DNA of 64,000 nt, taken from assembly GCA_018713145.1 (NCBI GenBank), contig DVFP01000031.1, positions 1 through 64,000 on the forward strand, read 5' to 3'. Source of the stretch: Candidatus Scybalocola faecavium (GTDB lineage: Bacteria; Bacillota; Clostridia; Lachnospirales; Lachnospiraceae). A model generated the notes under the pieces. The model saw nothing but the letters and a program-made list of their open reading frames with translations, was not told the origin of the DNA and did not search any database. Both the position numbers and the translations under genes were made by a program. This document shows positions 17,498-27,890 of this stretch, piece by piece (the first letter of the stretch is position 1; each line of letters begins with the position of its first letter).

Positions 17498-19006
17498 ATG
17501 AGTATGGCTAAATTAATGATTCATCCGGATAAAATCCAAAGTAAGATTAACAAAGAAATTTACGGACATTTTTCCGAGCATCTGGGCCGGTGCATTTACG
17601 GCGGCCTGTATGTAGGCGAGGACTCACCTATTGAAAATGTAAACGGGATGCGCACAGATGTGGTGGAAGCCTTAAAGGAGATCCGGGTGCCGGTGCTTCG
17701 GTGGCCGGGGGGCTGTTTTGCTGACGAGTATCACTGGATGGACGGTATTGGTCCTAAAGAGAGCCGTAAGAAAATGATCAATACCCACTGGGGCGGCGTT
17801 GTGGAAGATAACAGCTTCGGTACCCATGAATTTTTTGAATTGTGCCGTCAGTTAGGCTGCAAAACCTATATTAACGGAAATCTGGGCAGCGGAACCGTCC
17901 AGGAAATGTCTGAATGGGTTGAATATATGACCTTTGAAGGCGTTTCTCCTATGGCAGACCTGCGTGCAAAAAATGGCCATGAGGAGCCGTGGCATGTGGA
18001 TTATTTTGGCGTAGGCAATGAAAACTGGGGCTGCGGCGGTAATATGAACCCGGATTTTTATGCCAATGAATACCGCAGGTATCAGACCTATGTGCGGGAT
18101 TACAAGGCAGGAAGCCATATTGAAAAAATCTGCTGCGGAGCCAATGTAGATGATTACGAGTGGACGAAAGAAGTGCTTAAAACCTGCTTTAACCACAGTC
18201 CGGCAGGCGTTCATGGCTTTATGGACGGCCTGTCTCTCCACTATTATGTCCATCCTGAAGGCTGGGAAATCAAAGGCAGCGCTACCCAGTTTGATGATGC
18301 TGTGTGGTACAAGACCATGGGCAAGGCTCTTTACATGGATGAACTGATCCGCCGCCACGGGGCTATTATGGATGTTTATGATCCTGAAAAAAAGATCGGA
18401 ATGATCGTAGATGAGTGGGGAACCTGGTATACAGTAGAGCCGGGGACAAATCCGGGATTCTTATATCAGCAGAATACGATCCGTGATGCTCTTGTGGCAG
18501 CGATTACTCTGAATATTTTCAATAAACACAGTGATCGGGTGAAAATGGCCAACCTGGCTCAGATTGTCAATGTGCTTCAGTCTGTGATCTTGACCGATGG
18601 GGATAAGATGATCAAAACACCGACTTACCATGTGTTCAATATGTATAAATACCATCAGGACAGCATGCTTTTAGACAGCGCCATTGAAACGGAAAAGATC
18701 GGTGTGGATGAAACCTGGCAGGTGCCTAATCTTTCTGAGTCGGTTTCTCTGGACAAAGATGGCGTAATGCATATTACAGTGGCCAACTTAAGTACAGACA
18801 CATCCTATCCGGTGGATGTGGATCTGGGAGGTTTTTGCTGGGAAAACGTGTCAGCTCAGATCCTGACCGGGGATATTCATGATATGAATACCTTTGAAGC
18901 TCCCGATACAGTCCATATTAAGGATTTTAACGGTGTGGAAAAGACCGGAAACGGATTAAGCTTCACTTTGCCGGCAGCCAGTGTGCTCCATGTGGCAGTA
19001 AAATAA
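17498..19006 (+). CDS. abfA: GH51 alpha-L-arabinofuranosidase, cytosolic
   Basis: The 502-residue protein is a full-length GH51 enzyme: a TIM barrel followed by a C-terminal beta-sandwich. Acid/base E175 lies in VGNENWG and nucleophile E306 in [22 protein letters not shown] and the [17 protein letters not shown] start are family hallmarks. It releases L-arabinose from the non-reducing ends of arabino-oligosaccharides. There is no signal peptide, as is usual for intracellular GH51. An AAGGAG ribosome binding site precedes the ATG. A hairpin terminator at 19025 ends the unit. Confidence 0.95.
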   Translation: MSMAKLMIHPDKIQSKINKEIYGHFSEHLGRCIYGGLYVGEDSPIENVNGMRTDVVEALKEIRVPVLRWPGGCFADEYHWMDGIGPKESRKKMINTHWGGVVEDNSFGTHEFFELCRQLGCKTYINGNLGSGTVQEMSEWVEYMTFEGVSPMADLRAKNGHEEPWHVDYFGVGNENWGCGGNMNPDFYANEYRRYQTYVRDYKAGSHIEKICCGANVDDYEWTKEVLKTCFNHSPAGVHGFMDGLSLHYYVHPEGWEIKGSATQFDDAVWYKTMGKALYMDELIRRHGAIMDVYDPEKKIGMIVDEWGTWYTVEPGTNPGFLYQQNTIRDALVAAITLNIFNKHSDRVKMANLAQIVNVLQSVILTDGDKMIKTPTYHVFNMYKYHQDSMLLDSAIETEKIGVDETWQVPNLSESVSLDKDGVMHITVANLSTDTSYPVDVDLGGFCWENVSAQILTGDIHDMNTFEAPDTVHIKDFNGVEKTGNGLSFTLPAASVLHVAVK

Positions 19007-19024
19007 ATCAAATACCTTGCACCA

Positions 19025-19079
19025 GGCCCGGAGGCTGCCGGCAGGCTTCATAAAAGCCTCCCGGTCTCCGGGCCTTTTT
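19025..19079 (+). terminator. Terminator after the GH51 gene
   Basis: GGCCCGGAG (19025-19033) pairs with CTCCGGGCC (19066-19074), followed by TTTTT. An inner AGGCTT/AAGCCT stem adds to the structure. Confidence 0.85.
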
Positions 19080-19097
19080 ATAAGTTGGATGTGGATA

Positions 19098-19382
19098 ATG
19101 ACTCAAAGATACTGTAAAAAATGTCTCCTTCGGGATATGCCGGAGGGGGAATATTTTAAAAATCTTTATGACTATATTGCCGGACTGCCAAAGGAGGATA
19201 AAGTTAGTGATGACATTTATGAAAGCCGCCTTGCCCGGTGCCGGACATGTGAAAATTTATTAAGCGGCATGTGCCGTTTGTGCGGCTGCTATGTAGAAAT
19301 GCGGGCAGCTATGAAGGTACGTGCCTGTCCCCGGGTTCCGGCCCTGTGGCAGGCCTGGGATCAGGAGGAGGAGCAGGAATGA
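19098..19382 (+). CDS. DUF6171-like small Cys-rich protein
   Basis: This 94-residue protein (97 if the ATG at 19089 is used) resembles the DUF6171 family of Lachnospiraceae. It begins RYCKKCLLRDM and has a second Cys cluster CRTCENLLSGMCRLCGC followed by CPR. The seven or so cysteines suggest a zinc- or iron-binding fold. The function is unknown. The ribosome binding site is weak for either start. The stop codon overlaps the start of the GH127 gene (ATGA), so the two are translationally coupled. Members are usually not tied to glycan use, so its place here is unexplained. Confidence 0.7.
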   Translation: MTQRYCKKCLLRDMPEGEYFKNLYDYIAGLPKEDKVSDDIYESRLARCRTCENLLSGMCRLCGCYVEMRAAMKVRACPRVPALWQAWDQEEEQE

Positions 19383-21709
19383 GAAATCTGTTGAATTTAC
19401 ACATGCTTGGCCCCGGAGATGCTGTCGTGGAGGATGCTTTTGTTAAAAACAGCTTTAAGCTGGAGGAGGATTATCTTCTGAGACTGGAGCCGGAGCGGCT
19501 TTTGGCCGGGTTTTATGAAACTGCCGGACTTGCGGCGAAAAAGATACGATACAAAGGCTGGGAAAGCACTGAGATTGCCGGTCATACCATGGGACATTAT
19601 CTTACAGCGCTTGCTCAGGCGTGGGCCTGTACCGGCAATGAAAGTTTTTTGGAAAAACTTGGCTCATGTGTGGAAGGTCTTTCCCTTTGCCAGAGAAAAG
19701 ACGGTTTTGTATTTGCTTCATCGGAAGAAATTTTTGACCGGGTGGAGAGTAAGGCGCCTGCGTGGGTGCCGTGGTATACTATGCACAAGACCATTTCCGG
19801 GCTGATCAGCGTGTTCTGCTATACAAAGGATCAGGAGGCTTTAAAGGTTGTGACCGGCCTGGGAGACTGGGTCAGCCGCCGGGTATTATCCTGGAGTGAG
19901 GAAACCCGGGAGACCGTTCTGGCAGTAGAGTATGGAGGCATGAATGACTGTCTTTATGATCTTTATGCCCTGACCGGCAATAAGACTTATTTTAAGGCAG
20001 CCCATCAGTTTGATGAAATGCCTTTGTTTAAAGCCATGGCTGAAAAAAGAGACATATTAAACGGCCTCCACGCCAATACTACGATCCCAAAAATGATCGG
20101 CGCTTTAAAGCGGTATATGGTTTCTGAAGAAAAAGAGGATTTTTATTTTCAGGCCGGGGCAAATTTCTGGGATATGGTCATAGATCATCACACTTATATT
20201 ACCGGAGGCAACAGTGAGTGGGAGCATTTTGGCCGTCCGGATGTGCTGGATGCAGAACGGACGGCATGTAACTGTGAAACATGCAATACTTACAATATGC
20301 TCAAGCTGTCCAGACTTTTATTTGCCCTGACCGGAGAAAAGAAATACGCGGACTATGATGAACGGGCCTATATTAATGCTATTTTGTCCTCTCAAAACCA
20401 TGAGACAGGCATGACCACCTATTTTCAACCCATGGCCACCGGATATTTTAAAGTGTATTCCCGGCCTTTTGACCAGTTTTGGTGCTGTACGGGAACCGGT
20501 ATGGAAAACTTTTCAAAGCCCTGGGCCGGCATAGCGTTCGGGGATGACCATATGTTGTGGATCAACCGTTACGAAAATGCCGCTTTAAAGTGGAAGGAAG
20601 GGGGCTTAGAGCTTTCCCTTCAGGCGGATTTCCTTAAATCTGATAATGTGACCTTAAAGGTCATCCGTTCCACTGGCAAAAATGTGTCCGTGGCCCTGCG
20701 GATCCCCGCCTGGGCCGCCGGCTGGCAGGTGAAGGGAGCGCCGGCCGCCGATGATCCGCTGAAAGGGGCGATGATGCCTGAGGGCCGGCCACAGACGCTT
20801 GAAAACGGTCTTTCTTTTAAGACAGAGAACGGGTATGGGGTTTTTACCGGCTCCTGGACAGAAGGGACGGCTGTGGAGCTTTCCTTCAAGCGGACGCTGA
20901 CTGTCCATGGACTGGCGGACAGTGACCGTACCGTTGCCTTTGCCTATGGCCCCTTTGTTTTAAGTTCAGATCTGGGCAAAGATGATCTTAAGACTACAGT
21001 GACCGGGGTGGATGTGACTGTGCCTGAGTTAGGCGGGCAGATGAAGGATTACCTGCTTTTAAGGGAGGACGCTGGAGATCTGCTTAAGGAAGCTCTTAAG
21101 AAAATGGTCCCTGCCGGAGATGGGAAATTTACCTTTACCGGGGCTGATGGACAGACGTTGGCCTTTAGTCCCCACTTTCTTAAAAATCAGGAGCGTTACG
21201 GCATCTATTACCGGATTTTTCGTGAGAAAAGTGAAGCGCTGGATCAGTACATCCGGGCTGTTTCCCGGAGACAGGCCCTTTTGGAACGCCAGAGGGAAGT
21301 GATTCCTTTAGGCAATGATCAGTACGAGCTTGCAGCCGGGATCCGGGGACAGTACACCGATTCCACCGTTCGTTTTGGCCGCCGTGGGCGGATGGCCCGG
21401 CCGGGGGGATGGTTTTCTTATACCATGGCTCTTCCTGAAAGGGGCGGCGCCCTGCATCTGACCCTGGAAAGGAGTGCTTCCCGGGATTTTCACATCCTTT
21501 TTGAAGGGGATGGAGAAAAGACCGTTCTTTTGGCTCAGACCGCTCTTGTGTGGGATGAAGATGACCAAGCCTTTGCCCGGTGGCACGTAAAGCTTCCAAA
21601 GGATCTGTCAGGTCAAAAGGTTCAGGTAAAGTTTGATAACAGTCAGGGTTTAAGTCCTTTAGAAATGTTTGATGAGATTTATATATCTTTGGAGGAGGAT
21701 CATGAATAA
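19379..21709 (+). CDS. GH127 beta-L-arabinofuranosidase
   Basis: The 776-residue protein has the GH127 (DUF1680) layout: an (alpha/alpha)6 barrel (about 1-430) and beta-sandwich domains. The zinc/cysteine centre of this family is visible: E300 and C302 in CNCETCN, and C369-C370 in FWCCTGTG, the first being the expected nucleophilic Cys. GH127 enzymes release beta-linked L-arabinofuranose from hydroxyproline-linked arabino-oligosaccharides of plant cell-wall glycoproteins and from other arabinosides. No signal peptide is present. Start 19379 has GGAGGAGGAGCAGG upstream and overlaps the previous stop; a frame extension to 19271 lies inside the preceding gene. The stop overlaps the next gene. 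Confidence 0.9.
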   Translation: MRNLLNLHMLGPGDAVVEDAFVKNSFKLEEDYLLRLEPERLLAGFYETAGLAAKKIRYKGWESTEIAGHTMGHYLTALAQAWACTGNESFLEKLGSCVEGLSLCQRKDGFVFASSEEIFDRVESKAPAWVPWYTMHKTISGLISVFCYTKDQEALKVVTGLGDWVSRRVLSWSEETRETVLAVEYGGMNDCLYDLYALTGNKTYFKAAHQFDEMPLFKAMAEKRDILNGLHANTTIPKMIGALKRYMVSEEKEDFYFQAGANFWDMVIDHHTYITGGNSEWEHFGRPDVLDAERTACNCETCNTYNMLKLSRLLFALTGEKKYADYDERAYINAILSSQNHETGMTTYFQPMATGYFKVYSRPFDQFWCCTGTGMENFSKPWAGIAFGDDHMLWINRYENAALKWKEGGLELSLQADFLKSDNVTLKVIRSTGKNVSVALRIPAWAAGWQVKGAPAADDPLKGAMMPEGRPQTLENGLSFKTENGYGVFTGSWTEGTAVELSFKRTLTVHGLADSDRTVAFAYGPFVLSSDLGKDDLKTTVTGVDVTVPELGGQMKDYLLLREDAGDLLKEALKKMVPAGDGKFTFTGADGQTLAFSPHFLKNQERYGIYYRIFREKSEALDQYIRAVSRRQALLERQREVIPLGNDQYELAAGIRGQYTDSTVRFGRRGRMARPGGWFSYTMALPERGGALHLTLERSASRDFHILFEGDGEKTVLLAQTALVWDEDDQAFARWHVKLPKDLSGQKVQVKFDNSQGLSPLEMFDEIYISLEEDHE

Positions 21710-23036
21710 AGAAAAATTTTTGGAAATGCCCCCGAGAGGGTGGAACAGCTATGATTATTATGATACCACTGTGACAGAAGAAGAGGTGCGGGACAATGCC
21801 CGGGTGATGGCCGAGAAACTGCTTCCCTTTGGTTACGAATATGTGGTGGTGGACATTCAGTGGTATGCCTGTGACGCAGGGACGCGGCGGAAGGAATATC
21901 AGTATGTACCCTTTGGCGATCATGCCATGGATGACTATGGCCGGTTTATTCCCTGCCCGGACCGTTTTCCTTCCTCCAGGGACGGTCAGGGCTTTAAGCC
22001 TTTAGCAGATTATGTCCACAGCCTGGGGTTGAAATTCGGAATCCATATTATGCGGGGGATTCCAAGAGCTGCCGCTCACGGTCATCTGCCGGTGGCGGGG
22101 ACAAATATTACGGCTGCCGAGATTGCGGATCCCGGTTCCATTTGTGACTGGAATCCGGATATGTATGGCCTCCGGGACTGTCCGGAAAGCCAGGCTTACT
22201 ATGATTCTATTTTTCAACTGTATGCTTCCTGGGGCGTGGATTTTATAAAATGCGATGATATTTGCAACACCCATGCCTATAAAGACCGGCCTTACATGGG
22301 AAAACATGAGGTGGAAATGATCCGTAAGGCCATTAATAAATGCGGACGCCCTATGGTATTAAGCTTATCCCCGGGACCTGCCCTGCTGGGCCAGAGCGGG
22401 CATTACTGCAAATGGGCCAATATGTGGCGTATGAGCGATGATTTCTGGGATAGCTGGCCGCTGCTTAAATCCATGTTTGTGTATTGCGAGCGGTGGCAGC
22501 ATGTCAAAGAGCCGGGCTGCTGGCCGGACTGTGATATGCTCCCGGTAGGTATGATCGGCCGGGGATTTTTGCAGGAGCGGATGACCCGGTTTACAAAGGA
22601 TGAGCAGAAAACCATGTTTGCCCTGTGGTGTATCTTTAAGTCCCCGTTAATGGCAGGGGCCTGCCTGACGAAGCTGGATGACTGGACACTGGAGCTGCTG
22701 ACGAATTGGGATCTGCTTAAGCTTCAGGATCCGGATTATGATTCCTGTGAGGTTGTGCTGGACGATGATCATGCAGTGTGGTTTGCCGATTCCAGGGAAC
22801 GGGATTGCTTTACCGCCGCCGTATTTAATCTGTCAGATACAACGTCAAAATATACCTTGGATCTTAAGGTGCTGGATCGTTTTTCGCGGCTGGATCTTCT
22901 TCAAAAGGATGTACAGCTTTGGGATATTTATGGACAAAAGTGTCTGGATCTGGAAAATGGCTGTGTCACAGTGACTGTTCCTGCCCATGGAACGGTGGTA
23001 TTGGAAAAACGGTCGGATTTGGTTACATTTTCTTAA
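21702..23036 (+). CDS. GH27 enzyme, alpha-galactosidase or beta-L-arabinopyranosidase
   Basis: A 444-residue GH27-type TIM barrel: MPPRGWNSYDYYDTTVTEEEV at the start, nucleophile D185 in FIKCDDIC, acid/base candidate D247 in WRMSDDFWDSW, and a C-terminal beta-sandwich (about 360-444). GH27 contains alpha-galactosidases and beta-L-arabinopyranosidases, which cleave sterically equivalent bonds. The coupling to GH127 favours an L-arabinoside substrate, but this cannot be settled from sequence alone. The ATG at 21702 overlaps the GH127 stop by 8 bases and has GGAGGAGG 4-5 nt upstream. It is cytosolic, as no signal peptide is seen. Confidence 0.85.
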   Translation: MNKEKFLEMPPRGWNSYDYYDTTVTEEEVRDNARVMAEKLLPFGYEYVVVDIQWYACDAGTRRKEYQYVPFGDHAMDDYGRFIPCPDRFPSSRDGQGFKPLADYVHSLGLKFGIHIMRGIPRAAAHGHLPVAGTNITAAEIADPGSICDWNPDMYGLRDCPESQAYYDSIFQLYASWGVDFIKCDDICNTHAYKDRPYMGKHEVEMIRKAINKCGRPMVLSLSPGPALLGQSGHYCKWANMWRMSDDFWDSWPLLKSMFVYCERWQHVKEPGCWPDCDMLPVGMIGRGFLQERMTRFTKDEQKTMFALWCIFKSPLMAGACLTKLDDWTLELLTNWDLLKLQDPDYDSCEVVLDDDHAVWFADSRERDCFTAAVFNLSDTTSKYTLDLKVLDRFSRLDLLQKDVQLWDIYGQKCLDLENGCVTVTVPAHGTVVLEKRSDLVTFS

Positions 23037-23149
23037 AAGGAATAGCGTTAAGGAATAGAAAAAACAAGGCTGGAACAGTAAGATAGTCTTACAAGGAAAA
23101 ACTTAGCGGTGAAACCGTGTTTTAGCTTTGATAACAAAGGTGCCGGAAT

Positions 23150-23165
23150 CATCCGGCCATGGGCT
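23150..23165 (+). promoter_or_regulatory. Hairpin in the araA leader
   Basis: GCCGGA and TCCGGC, separated by ATCA, form a compact stem-loop in the 156-bp gap before araA, about 30 nt from its start. A TAAGA/TCTTA inverted repeat lies further upstream near 23080. No copy of the TTTAGAT motif was found here. Confidence 0.3.
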
Positions 23166-23192
23166 TATAATAAAGAAAGAGAGGTATTATTT

Positions 23193-24692
23193 ATGTTACA
23201 AGTTAAAAACTATCAGTTTTGGTTCTGCACAGGTTCACAGGATCTTTATGGGGATGAGTGCCTTGCTCATGTGGCCGAACATTCTCAGAAAATCGTAGAC
23301 ACATTAAACGCTTCCGGCATCCTTCCTTATGAGGTCGTGTGGAAGCCGACGATGATCACCAACGCTGTGATCCGCAAAACTTTAAATGAGGCAAATAATG
23401 ATGAAAACTGCGCCGGCGTGATCACATGGATGCATACATTTTCTCCGGCAAAATCCTGGATCCTGGGCCTTCAGGAGTACAGAAAGCCGCTGCTCCACCT
23501 TCATACCCAGTTTAACCGGGAAATCCCTTATGACACGATCGACATGGATTTTATGAATGAAAACCAGGCTGCTCACGGAGACAGAGAGTACGGCCATATT
23601 TTCTCCCGCCTGAACATGGACCGGAAGGTGATCGTAGGCTACTGGGCTGATGAAGCTGTCCAAAAACAGATCGCTTCCTGGATGCGCACTGCTGTAGGTG
23701 TTGTGGAAAGCAGCCATATCCGTGTTATGCGTATTGCCGATAATATGCGCAACGTGGCTGTAACAGAAGGAGATAAAGTAGAAGCTCAGATCAAATTCGG
23801 CTGGGAAGTAGACGCTTATCCGGTCAATGAGATCGTTGAATATGTCAACGCTGTGTCTCAATCGGATATTGACACATTAGTGGAAGAGTATTATTCTAAA
23901 TACAGGATCCTTTTAGAGGGAAGAGATGAGAAAGAGTTCCGCAGACATGTGGCAGTTCAGGCTGGTATCGAGATTGGCTTTGAACGGTTCCTGGAAGAGA
24001 AAAATTATCAGGCCATTGTTACCCATTTCGGTGATCTTGGCGGCTTAAAGCAGCTTCCGGGTCTGGCGATCCAGAGACTTATGGAAAAAGGTTATGGTTT
24101 TGGCGGTGAAGGCGACTGGAAAACCGCTGCCATGGTACGTCTTATGAAGATCATGACTGCCGGCATGAAAGATGCCAAAGGTACATCCTTTATGGAGGAC
24201 TATACATATAATCTTGTTCCCGGAAAAGAGGGTATTCTTGAAGCGCATATGCTGGAGGTTTGCCCGTCCATCGCTGACGGCCCGATCAGTATTAAAGAGC
24301 AGCCCTTAAGCATGGGTGACAGGGAGGATCCGGCACGGCTTGTATTTACAGCAAAGGAAGGCCTCGGTATTGCTACATCTCTTATTGATCTTGGCAACCG
24401 TTTCCGCCTGATCATTAATGATGTGAACTGTAAAAAGACGGAAAAAGAGATGCCTAAGCTTCCTGTGGCTACGGCTTACTGGACACCGGAGCCGGATCTT
24501 TACACCGGAGCACAGGCATGGATCCTGGCCGGAGGCGCCCACCATACGGCTTTTTCCTATGACCTGACAGCAGAGCAGATGGGTGACTGGGCTGAGGCTA
24601 TGGGCATTGAAGCAGTGTATATTGACAAGGATACAAAGATCCGTCAGTTTAAAAACGAGCTGAAATGGAACAGCGTCGTTTACGGCAAGTAA
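23193..24692 (+). CDS. araA: L-arabinose isomerase
   Basis: The 499-residue protein is a full-length L-arabinose isomerase (the family is about 500 residues). It begins [15 protein letters not shown] and includes [33 protein letters not shown] and [16 protein letters not shown], which carry substrate and Mn2+ ligands. It converts L-arabinose to L-ribulose, the entry step of catabolism. Start 23193 is chosen because GAGAGG lies 9 nt upstream and the family start aligns; a GTG at 23109 would add an atypical extension. It opens the cassette araA-kinase-araD-tal-tkt. Confidence 0.97.
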   Translation: MLQVKNYQFWFCTGSQDLYGDECLAHVAEHSQKIVDTLNASGILPYEVVWKPTMITNAVIRKTLNEANNDENCAGVITWMHTFSPAKSWILGLQEYRKPLLHLHTQFNREIPYDTIDMDFMNENQAAHGDREYGHIFSRLNMDRKVIVGYWADEAVQKQIASWMRTAVGVVESSHIRVMRIADNMRNVAVTEGDKVEAQIKFGWEVDAYPVNEIVEYVNAVSQSDIDTLVEEYYSKYRILLEGRDEKEFRRHVAVQAGIEIGFERFLEEKNYQAIVTHFGDLGGLKQLPGLAIQRLMEKGYGFGGEGDWKTAAMVRLMKIMTAGMKDAKGTSFMEDYTYNLVPGKEGILEAHMLEVCPSIADGPISIKEQPLSMGDREDPARLVFTAKEGLGIATSLIDLGNRFRLIINDVNCKKTEKEMPKLPVATAYWTPEPDLYTGAQAWILAGGAHHTAFSYDLTAEQMGDWAEAMGIEAVYIDKDTKIRQFKNELKWNSVVYGK

Positions 24693-24709
24693 TCATAGGG
24701 GGGATCAAC

Positions 24710-26308
24710 ATGAGTTCCGTTAAGGAAATGATCGAACAGGGCCGCACGGTCCTGGGAATTGAGCTGGGTTCGACCCGGATCAAGGCTGTGCTTATTGACG
24801 AGTCCCACAAACCGGTAGCTTCCGGTGATTTTGAGTGGGAAAACCGCCTGGAAAACGGGTATTGGACGTATTCCCTGGAAGACATCTGGAACGGCCTTCG
24901 GGCAAGCTATAAGGCCCTGGCGGCAGATGTGAAAGAAAAGTACGGCGTGACGCTGACAAAGATCGGCGCCATGGGATTCAGTGCCATGATGCACGGCTAC
25001 ATGGCTTTTAACAGCAGGGACGAACTGCTGGTGCCTTTCCGTACATGGAGGAACAGCACCACCGGTCCGGCTGCCAGAGCCCTGACAAAATTGTTTAACT
25101 ATAATATTCCCGAGCGTTGGAGCATTGCCCATTTATATCAGGCCATTTTAAATGGCGAAGACCATGTGAAGGATGTAACTTTTATTACTACTCTGGCCGG
25201 ATATATCCACTGGAAGCTTACCGGGGAAAAAGTAATCGGCATTGGCGATGCTGCCGGTATGTTCCCTATTGATGTGGATAAGAAAAACTACAATCAGACT
25301 ATGGCAGATCAGTTTAATGCTCTTGTGGCAGAGAAAAATTATCCGTGGAAGCTTATGGACATTCTCCCAAAGATTTTGTTAGCCGGTGAGAACGCCGGAA
25401 AACTTACAAAAGAAGGAGCCGCTCTTTTAGATGAAAGCGGACAGCTTCAGCCTGGGATTCCTTTGTGTCCTCCGGAAGGAGACGCAGGCACAGGTATGGC
25501 GGCCACGAACAGCGTGGCTGTGCGCACAGGAAATGTATCTGCGGGCACCTCTGTGTTTGCCATGGTAGTTCTGGAGCATGAGTTAAAGAATGTTCATCCG
25601 GAGATTGATATGGTTACCACGCCGGACGGAAGTCTTGTAGGTATGGTCCATGCCAACAACTGTACCTCGGATCTTAACGCCTGGGTTGGTCTGTTTAAAG
25701 AATTTTCTGAAAGTTTTGGAATAGAGGTGGACATGAACCGCCTGTTTGGTGTATTGTATAATAAGGCCATGGAAGGTGATACTGACTGCGGCGGCTTATT
25801 ATCCTACGGTTATCTTTCCGGTGAGAATATTACCGGCATCGAGGATGGCCGTCCGCTGTTTGTCCGTTCTCCAAAGAGCAGGTTTAATCTGGCCAATTTT
25901 ATGCGCACCCACTTATATACAGCTTTAGGCGCATTAAAGATTGGTATGGATATTCTTATTAAAGAAGAGCATGTGGCCATTGACTCTATTTTAGGACATG
26001 GCGGCCTGTTTAAAACAAAAGGCGTTGGCCAGCAGATTTTGGCTGATGCCATCGGTACACCGGTTTCTGTTATGGAGACAGCCGGTGAGGGCGGCCCATG
26101 GGGAATGGCCCTTCTGGCATCTTATATGCTTTATAAAGGTGACGATGAAAGCCTTGAGGCTTATTTGGCAAATAAGGTCTTTGGGGATAATAAAGGCGAA
26201 AGCCTTGCGCCGGATCCAAAGGGTGTGGAAGGTTTTGACCAGTTTATTATCCGCTATAAAGAAGGCATTGCCGTGGAAGCTGCAGCTTCCCAAAATGTAC
26301 GTCAGTAA
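24710..26308 (+). CDS. araB: FGGY-family kinase, probable L-ribulokinase
   Basis: The 532-residue protein is a FGGY sugar kinase with two actin-like ATPase domains: [16 protein letters not shown] (phosphate 1), the [13 protein letters not shown] region in the second domain and [27 protein letters not shown] at the adenosine site. It resembles the xylulokinase-like group common in Clostridia more than the enterobacterial AraB, so the assignment to L-ribulose rests on its place between araA and araD. A GGGGGG ribosome binding site precedes ATG 24710. The spacing of 17 bp to araA indicates co-transcription. Confidence 0.88.
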   Translation: MSSVKEMIEQGRTVLGIELGSTRIKAVLIDESHKPVASGDFEWENRLENGYWTYSLEDIWNGLRASYKALAADVKEKYGVTLTKIGAMGFSAMMHGYMAFNSRDELLVPFRTWRNSTTGPAARALTKLFNYNIPERWSIAHLYQAILNGEDHVKDVTFITTLAGYIHWKLTGEKVIGIGDAAGMFPIDVDKKNYNQTMADQFNALVAEKNYPWKLMDILPKILLAGENAGKLTKEGAALLDESGQLQPGIPLCPPEGDAGTGMAATNSVAVRTGNVSAGTSVFAMVVLEHELKNVHPEIDMVTTPDGSLVGMVHANNCTSDLNAWVGLFKEFSESFGIEVDMNRLFGVLYNKAMEGDTDCGGLLSYGYLSGENITGIEDGRPLFVRSPKSRFNLANFMRTHLYTALGALKIGMDILIKEEHVAIDSILGHGGLFKTKGVGQQILADAIGTPVSVMETAGEGGPWGMALLASYMLYKGDDESLEAYLANKVFGDNKGESLAPDPKGVEGFDQFIIRYKEGIAVEAAASQNVRQ

Positions 26309-26328
26309 CTTAAGGTTTTCGGAGAAGT

Positions 26329-26393
26329 TGCTCCCGGCAGCGGCTTAAATGGACGCGCAAGGGTATGCGTTTGGGACGCTGCCCGGGAGAATA
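26329..26393 (+). other. Intercistronic hairpin between kinase and araD genes
   Basis: CTCCCGGCAGCG and CGCTGCCCGGGAG pair across about 40 nt in the 105-bp gap. There is no T-run, so it is more likely an mRNA-stability or processing element than a terminator. Confidence 0.4.
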
Positions 26394-26413
26394 GAGAAAG
26401 GAGCACAGATAAG

Positions 26414-27112
26414 ATGCTTGAAGCACTTAAAAAAGAAGTTTATGAAATGAACATGCTTTTGCCTAAATACGGCCTTGTTACATTTACCTGGGGTAATGTC
26501 AGCGGCATTGACAGGGAAAGCGGCCTGTTTGTCATTAAGCCCAGCGGCGTAGATTATGACAAGCTGTCTCCAGACGATATGGTTGTAGTGGATCTTAACG
26601 GAAATAAAGTGGAAGGGCACTATAACCCGTCATCCGATACAGCGACTCATGCTATTTTGTATAACCGTTTTCCCAAAATCGGCGGCGTTGTCCACACCCA
26701 TTCTTCCTGGGCCACAAGCTGGGCGCAGGCCGGGCGGGGGATTCCCTGCTACGGAACGACCCATGCGGATTATCTTTACGGGGAGGTTCCCTGTGTGAGA
26801 AATCTCACAAAAGAAGAGATCGAAGAGGCCTATGAGAAAAATACAGGCATCCTTATTGCTGATGCCTTTGAAGAGATGGGGCTGGACTATGTAGCTACCC
26901 CGGCAGTGCTGTGCAAAAACCATGGCCCGTTTACATGGGGCAAGGACGCCCATGAGGCAGTGCATAATGCTGTTGTGCTGGAAGAGGTGGCAAAAATGGC
27001 TGCCCGGTGTGAGTGGATCAACCCCAGAGTTATGCCTGCACCCCGTTCACTTCAGGATAAGCATTACTACCGGAAGCACGGAGCGAATGCTTATTACGGA
27101 CAAAATCACTGA
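26414..27112 (+). CDS. araD: L-ribulose-5-phosphate 4-epimerase
   Basis: The 232-residue protein is a class II aldolase-type epimerase. Visible are [27 protein letters not shown] (phosphate and substrate contacts), the zinc-binding [12 protein letters not shown] and the downstream HGPFTWG segment. It converts L-ribulose 5-phosphate to D-xylulose 5-phosphate. The length matches the family (about 230). GAAAGGAG lies 10 nt before the ATG. A tandem hairpin element separates it from the next gene. Confidence 0.96.
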   Translation: MLEALKKEVYEMNMLLPKYGLVTFTWGNVSGIDRESGLFVIKPSGVDYDKLSPDDMVVVDLNGNKVEGHYNPSSDTATHAILYNRFPKIGGVVHTHSSWATSWAQAGRGIPCYGTTHADYLYGEVPCVRNLTKEEIEEAYEKNTGILIADAFEEMGLDYVATPAVLCKNHGPFTWGKDAHEAVHNAVVLEEVAKMAARCEWINPRVMPAPRSLQDKHYYRKHGANAYYGQNH

Positions 27113-27124
27113 TCAGGTCCCAAA

Positions 27125-27216
27125 ATGCCGTAAAAGACCACGGCAATCAATAAGGAAACCCCGCAAGGGGATACCTGGATGCCGTAAAAGACCACGGCAA
27201 AACACAAGGAAAGGAA
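27125..27216 (+). repeat. Recurrent hairpin element, copy A (1.5 tandem units)
   Basis: A 22-bp direct repeat (27125-27146 and 27179-27200) forms an ATGCCGT...ACGGCA hairpin each time. Between them lies CCCC-GCAA-GGGG (27159-27170) followed by ATACC. The element ends in AAGGAAAGGAAG, which serves as the ribosome binding site of the transaldolase gene. Related copies occur at 33767, 40945 and 43897. Confidence 0.7.
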
Positions 27217-27226
27217 GTAGGGAACG

Positions 27227-27880
27227 ATGAAATTTTTTATTGACACAGCAAAGGTAGAAGACATCCGCAAAGCCAATGATATGGGCGTGATCTGCGGAGT
27301 AACAACAAATCCTTCACTGATCGCAAAAGAAGGCCGGGATTTTAATGAGGTGATCAAGGAGATCACAACCATTGTTGACGGTCCGATCAGCGGTGAAGTA
27401 AAAGCAACGACCACCGATGCGGAGGGTATGATCAAAGAGGGACGTGAGATTGCAGCAATTCACCCGAATATGGTCGTAAAGATTCCTATGACAGTGGAAG
27501 GCCTTAAAGCTGTTAAGGTTCTGTCTGCTGAAGGCATTAAGACAAATGTTACTCTGATCTTTACAGCAAACCAGGCCATGCTGGCAGCCGAAGCTGGTGC
27601 CACATATGTTTCCCCGTTTCTTGGAAGACTGGATGACATTAGCCAGCCGGGCATTGACCTGATTCGTACTATTGCCGAAATCTTTGATATTTACGGCTAT
27701 GAGACAGAGATCATTGCTGCTTCCATCCGCAATCCTATCCATGTAACTGACTGTGCCCTTGCCGGAGCTGACATTGCTACAATTCCATATAATGTAATTG
27801 AGCAGATGACAAAGCATCCTCTGACAGATCAGGGCATTGAAAAATTCCAGAAGGATTATAAGGCAGTTTTTGGTGAGTAA
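27227..27880 (+). CDS. tal: Transaldolase / fructose-6-phosphate aldolase-like
   Basis: The 217-residue protein belongs to the small transaldolase (TalC/FSA-like) group: [30 protein letters not shown], the Schiff-base lysine in VVKIPMT and [11 protein letters not shown]. It shuttles three-carbon units between sugar phosphates. With the transketolase genes downstream it completes the non-oxidative pentose phosphate path for arabinose carbon. The gene follows araD by 114 bp that carry hairpin element copy A. Confidence 0.93.
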   Translation: MKFFIDTAKVEDIRKANDMGVICGVTTNPSLIAKEGRDFNEVIKEITTIVDGPISGEVKATTTDAEGMIKEGREIAAIHPNMVVKIPMTVEGLKAVKVLSAEGIKTNVTLIFTANQAMLAAEAGATYVSPFLGRLDDISQPGIDLIRTIAEIFDIYGYETEIIAASIRNPIHVTDCALAGADIATIPYNVIEQMTKHPLTDQGIEKFQKDYKAVFGE

Positions 27881-27890
27881 AGGAGAAAAA

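Noticed and set aside
27125-27200. Two identical 22-bp repeats that could suggest a CRISPR array
   Set aside because: Only two units occur, the spacing belongs to a larger element also found at other loci, and no cas genes are present.
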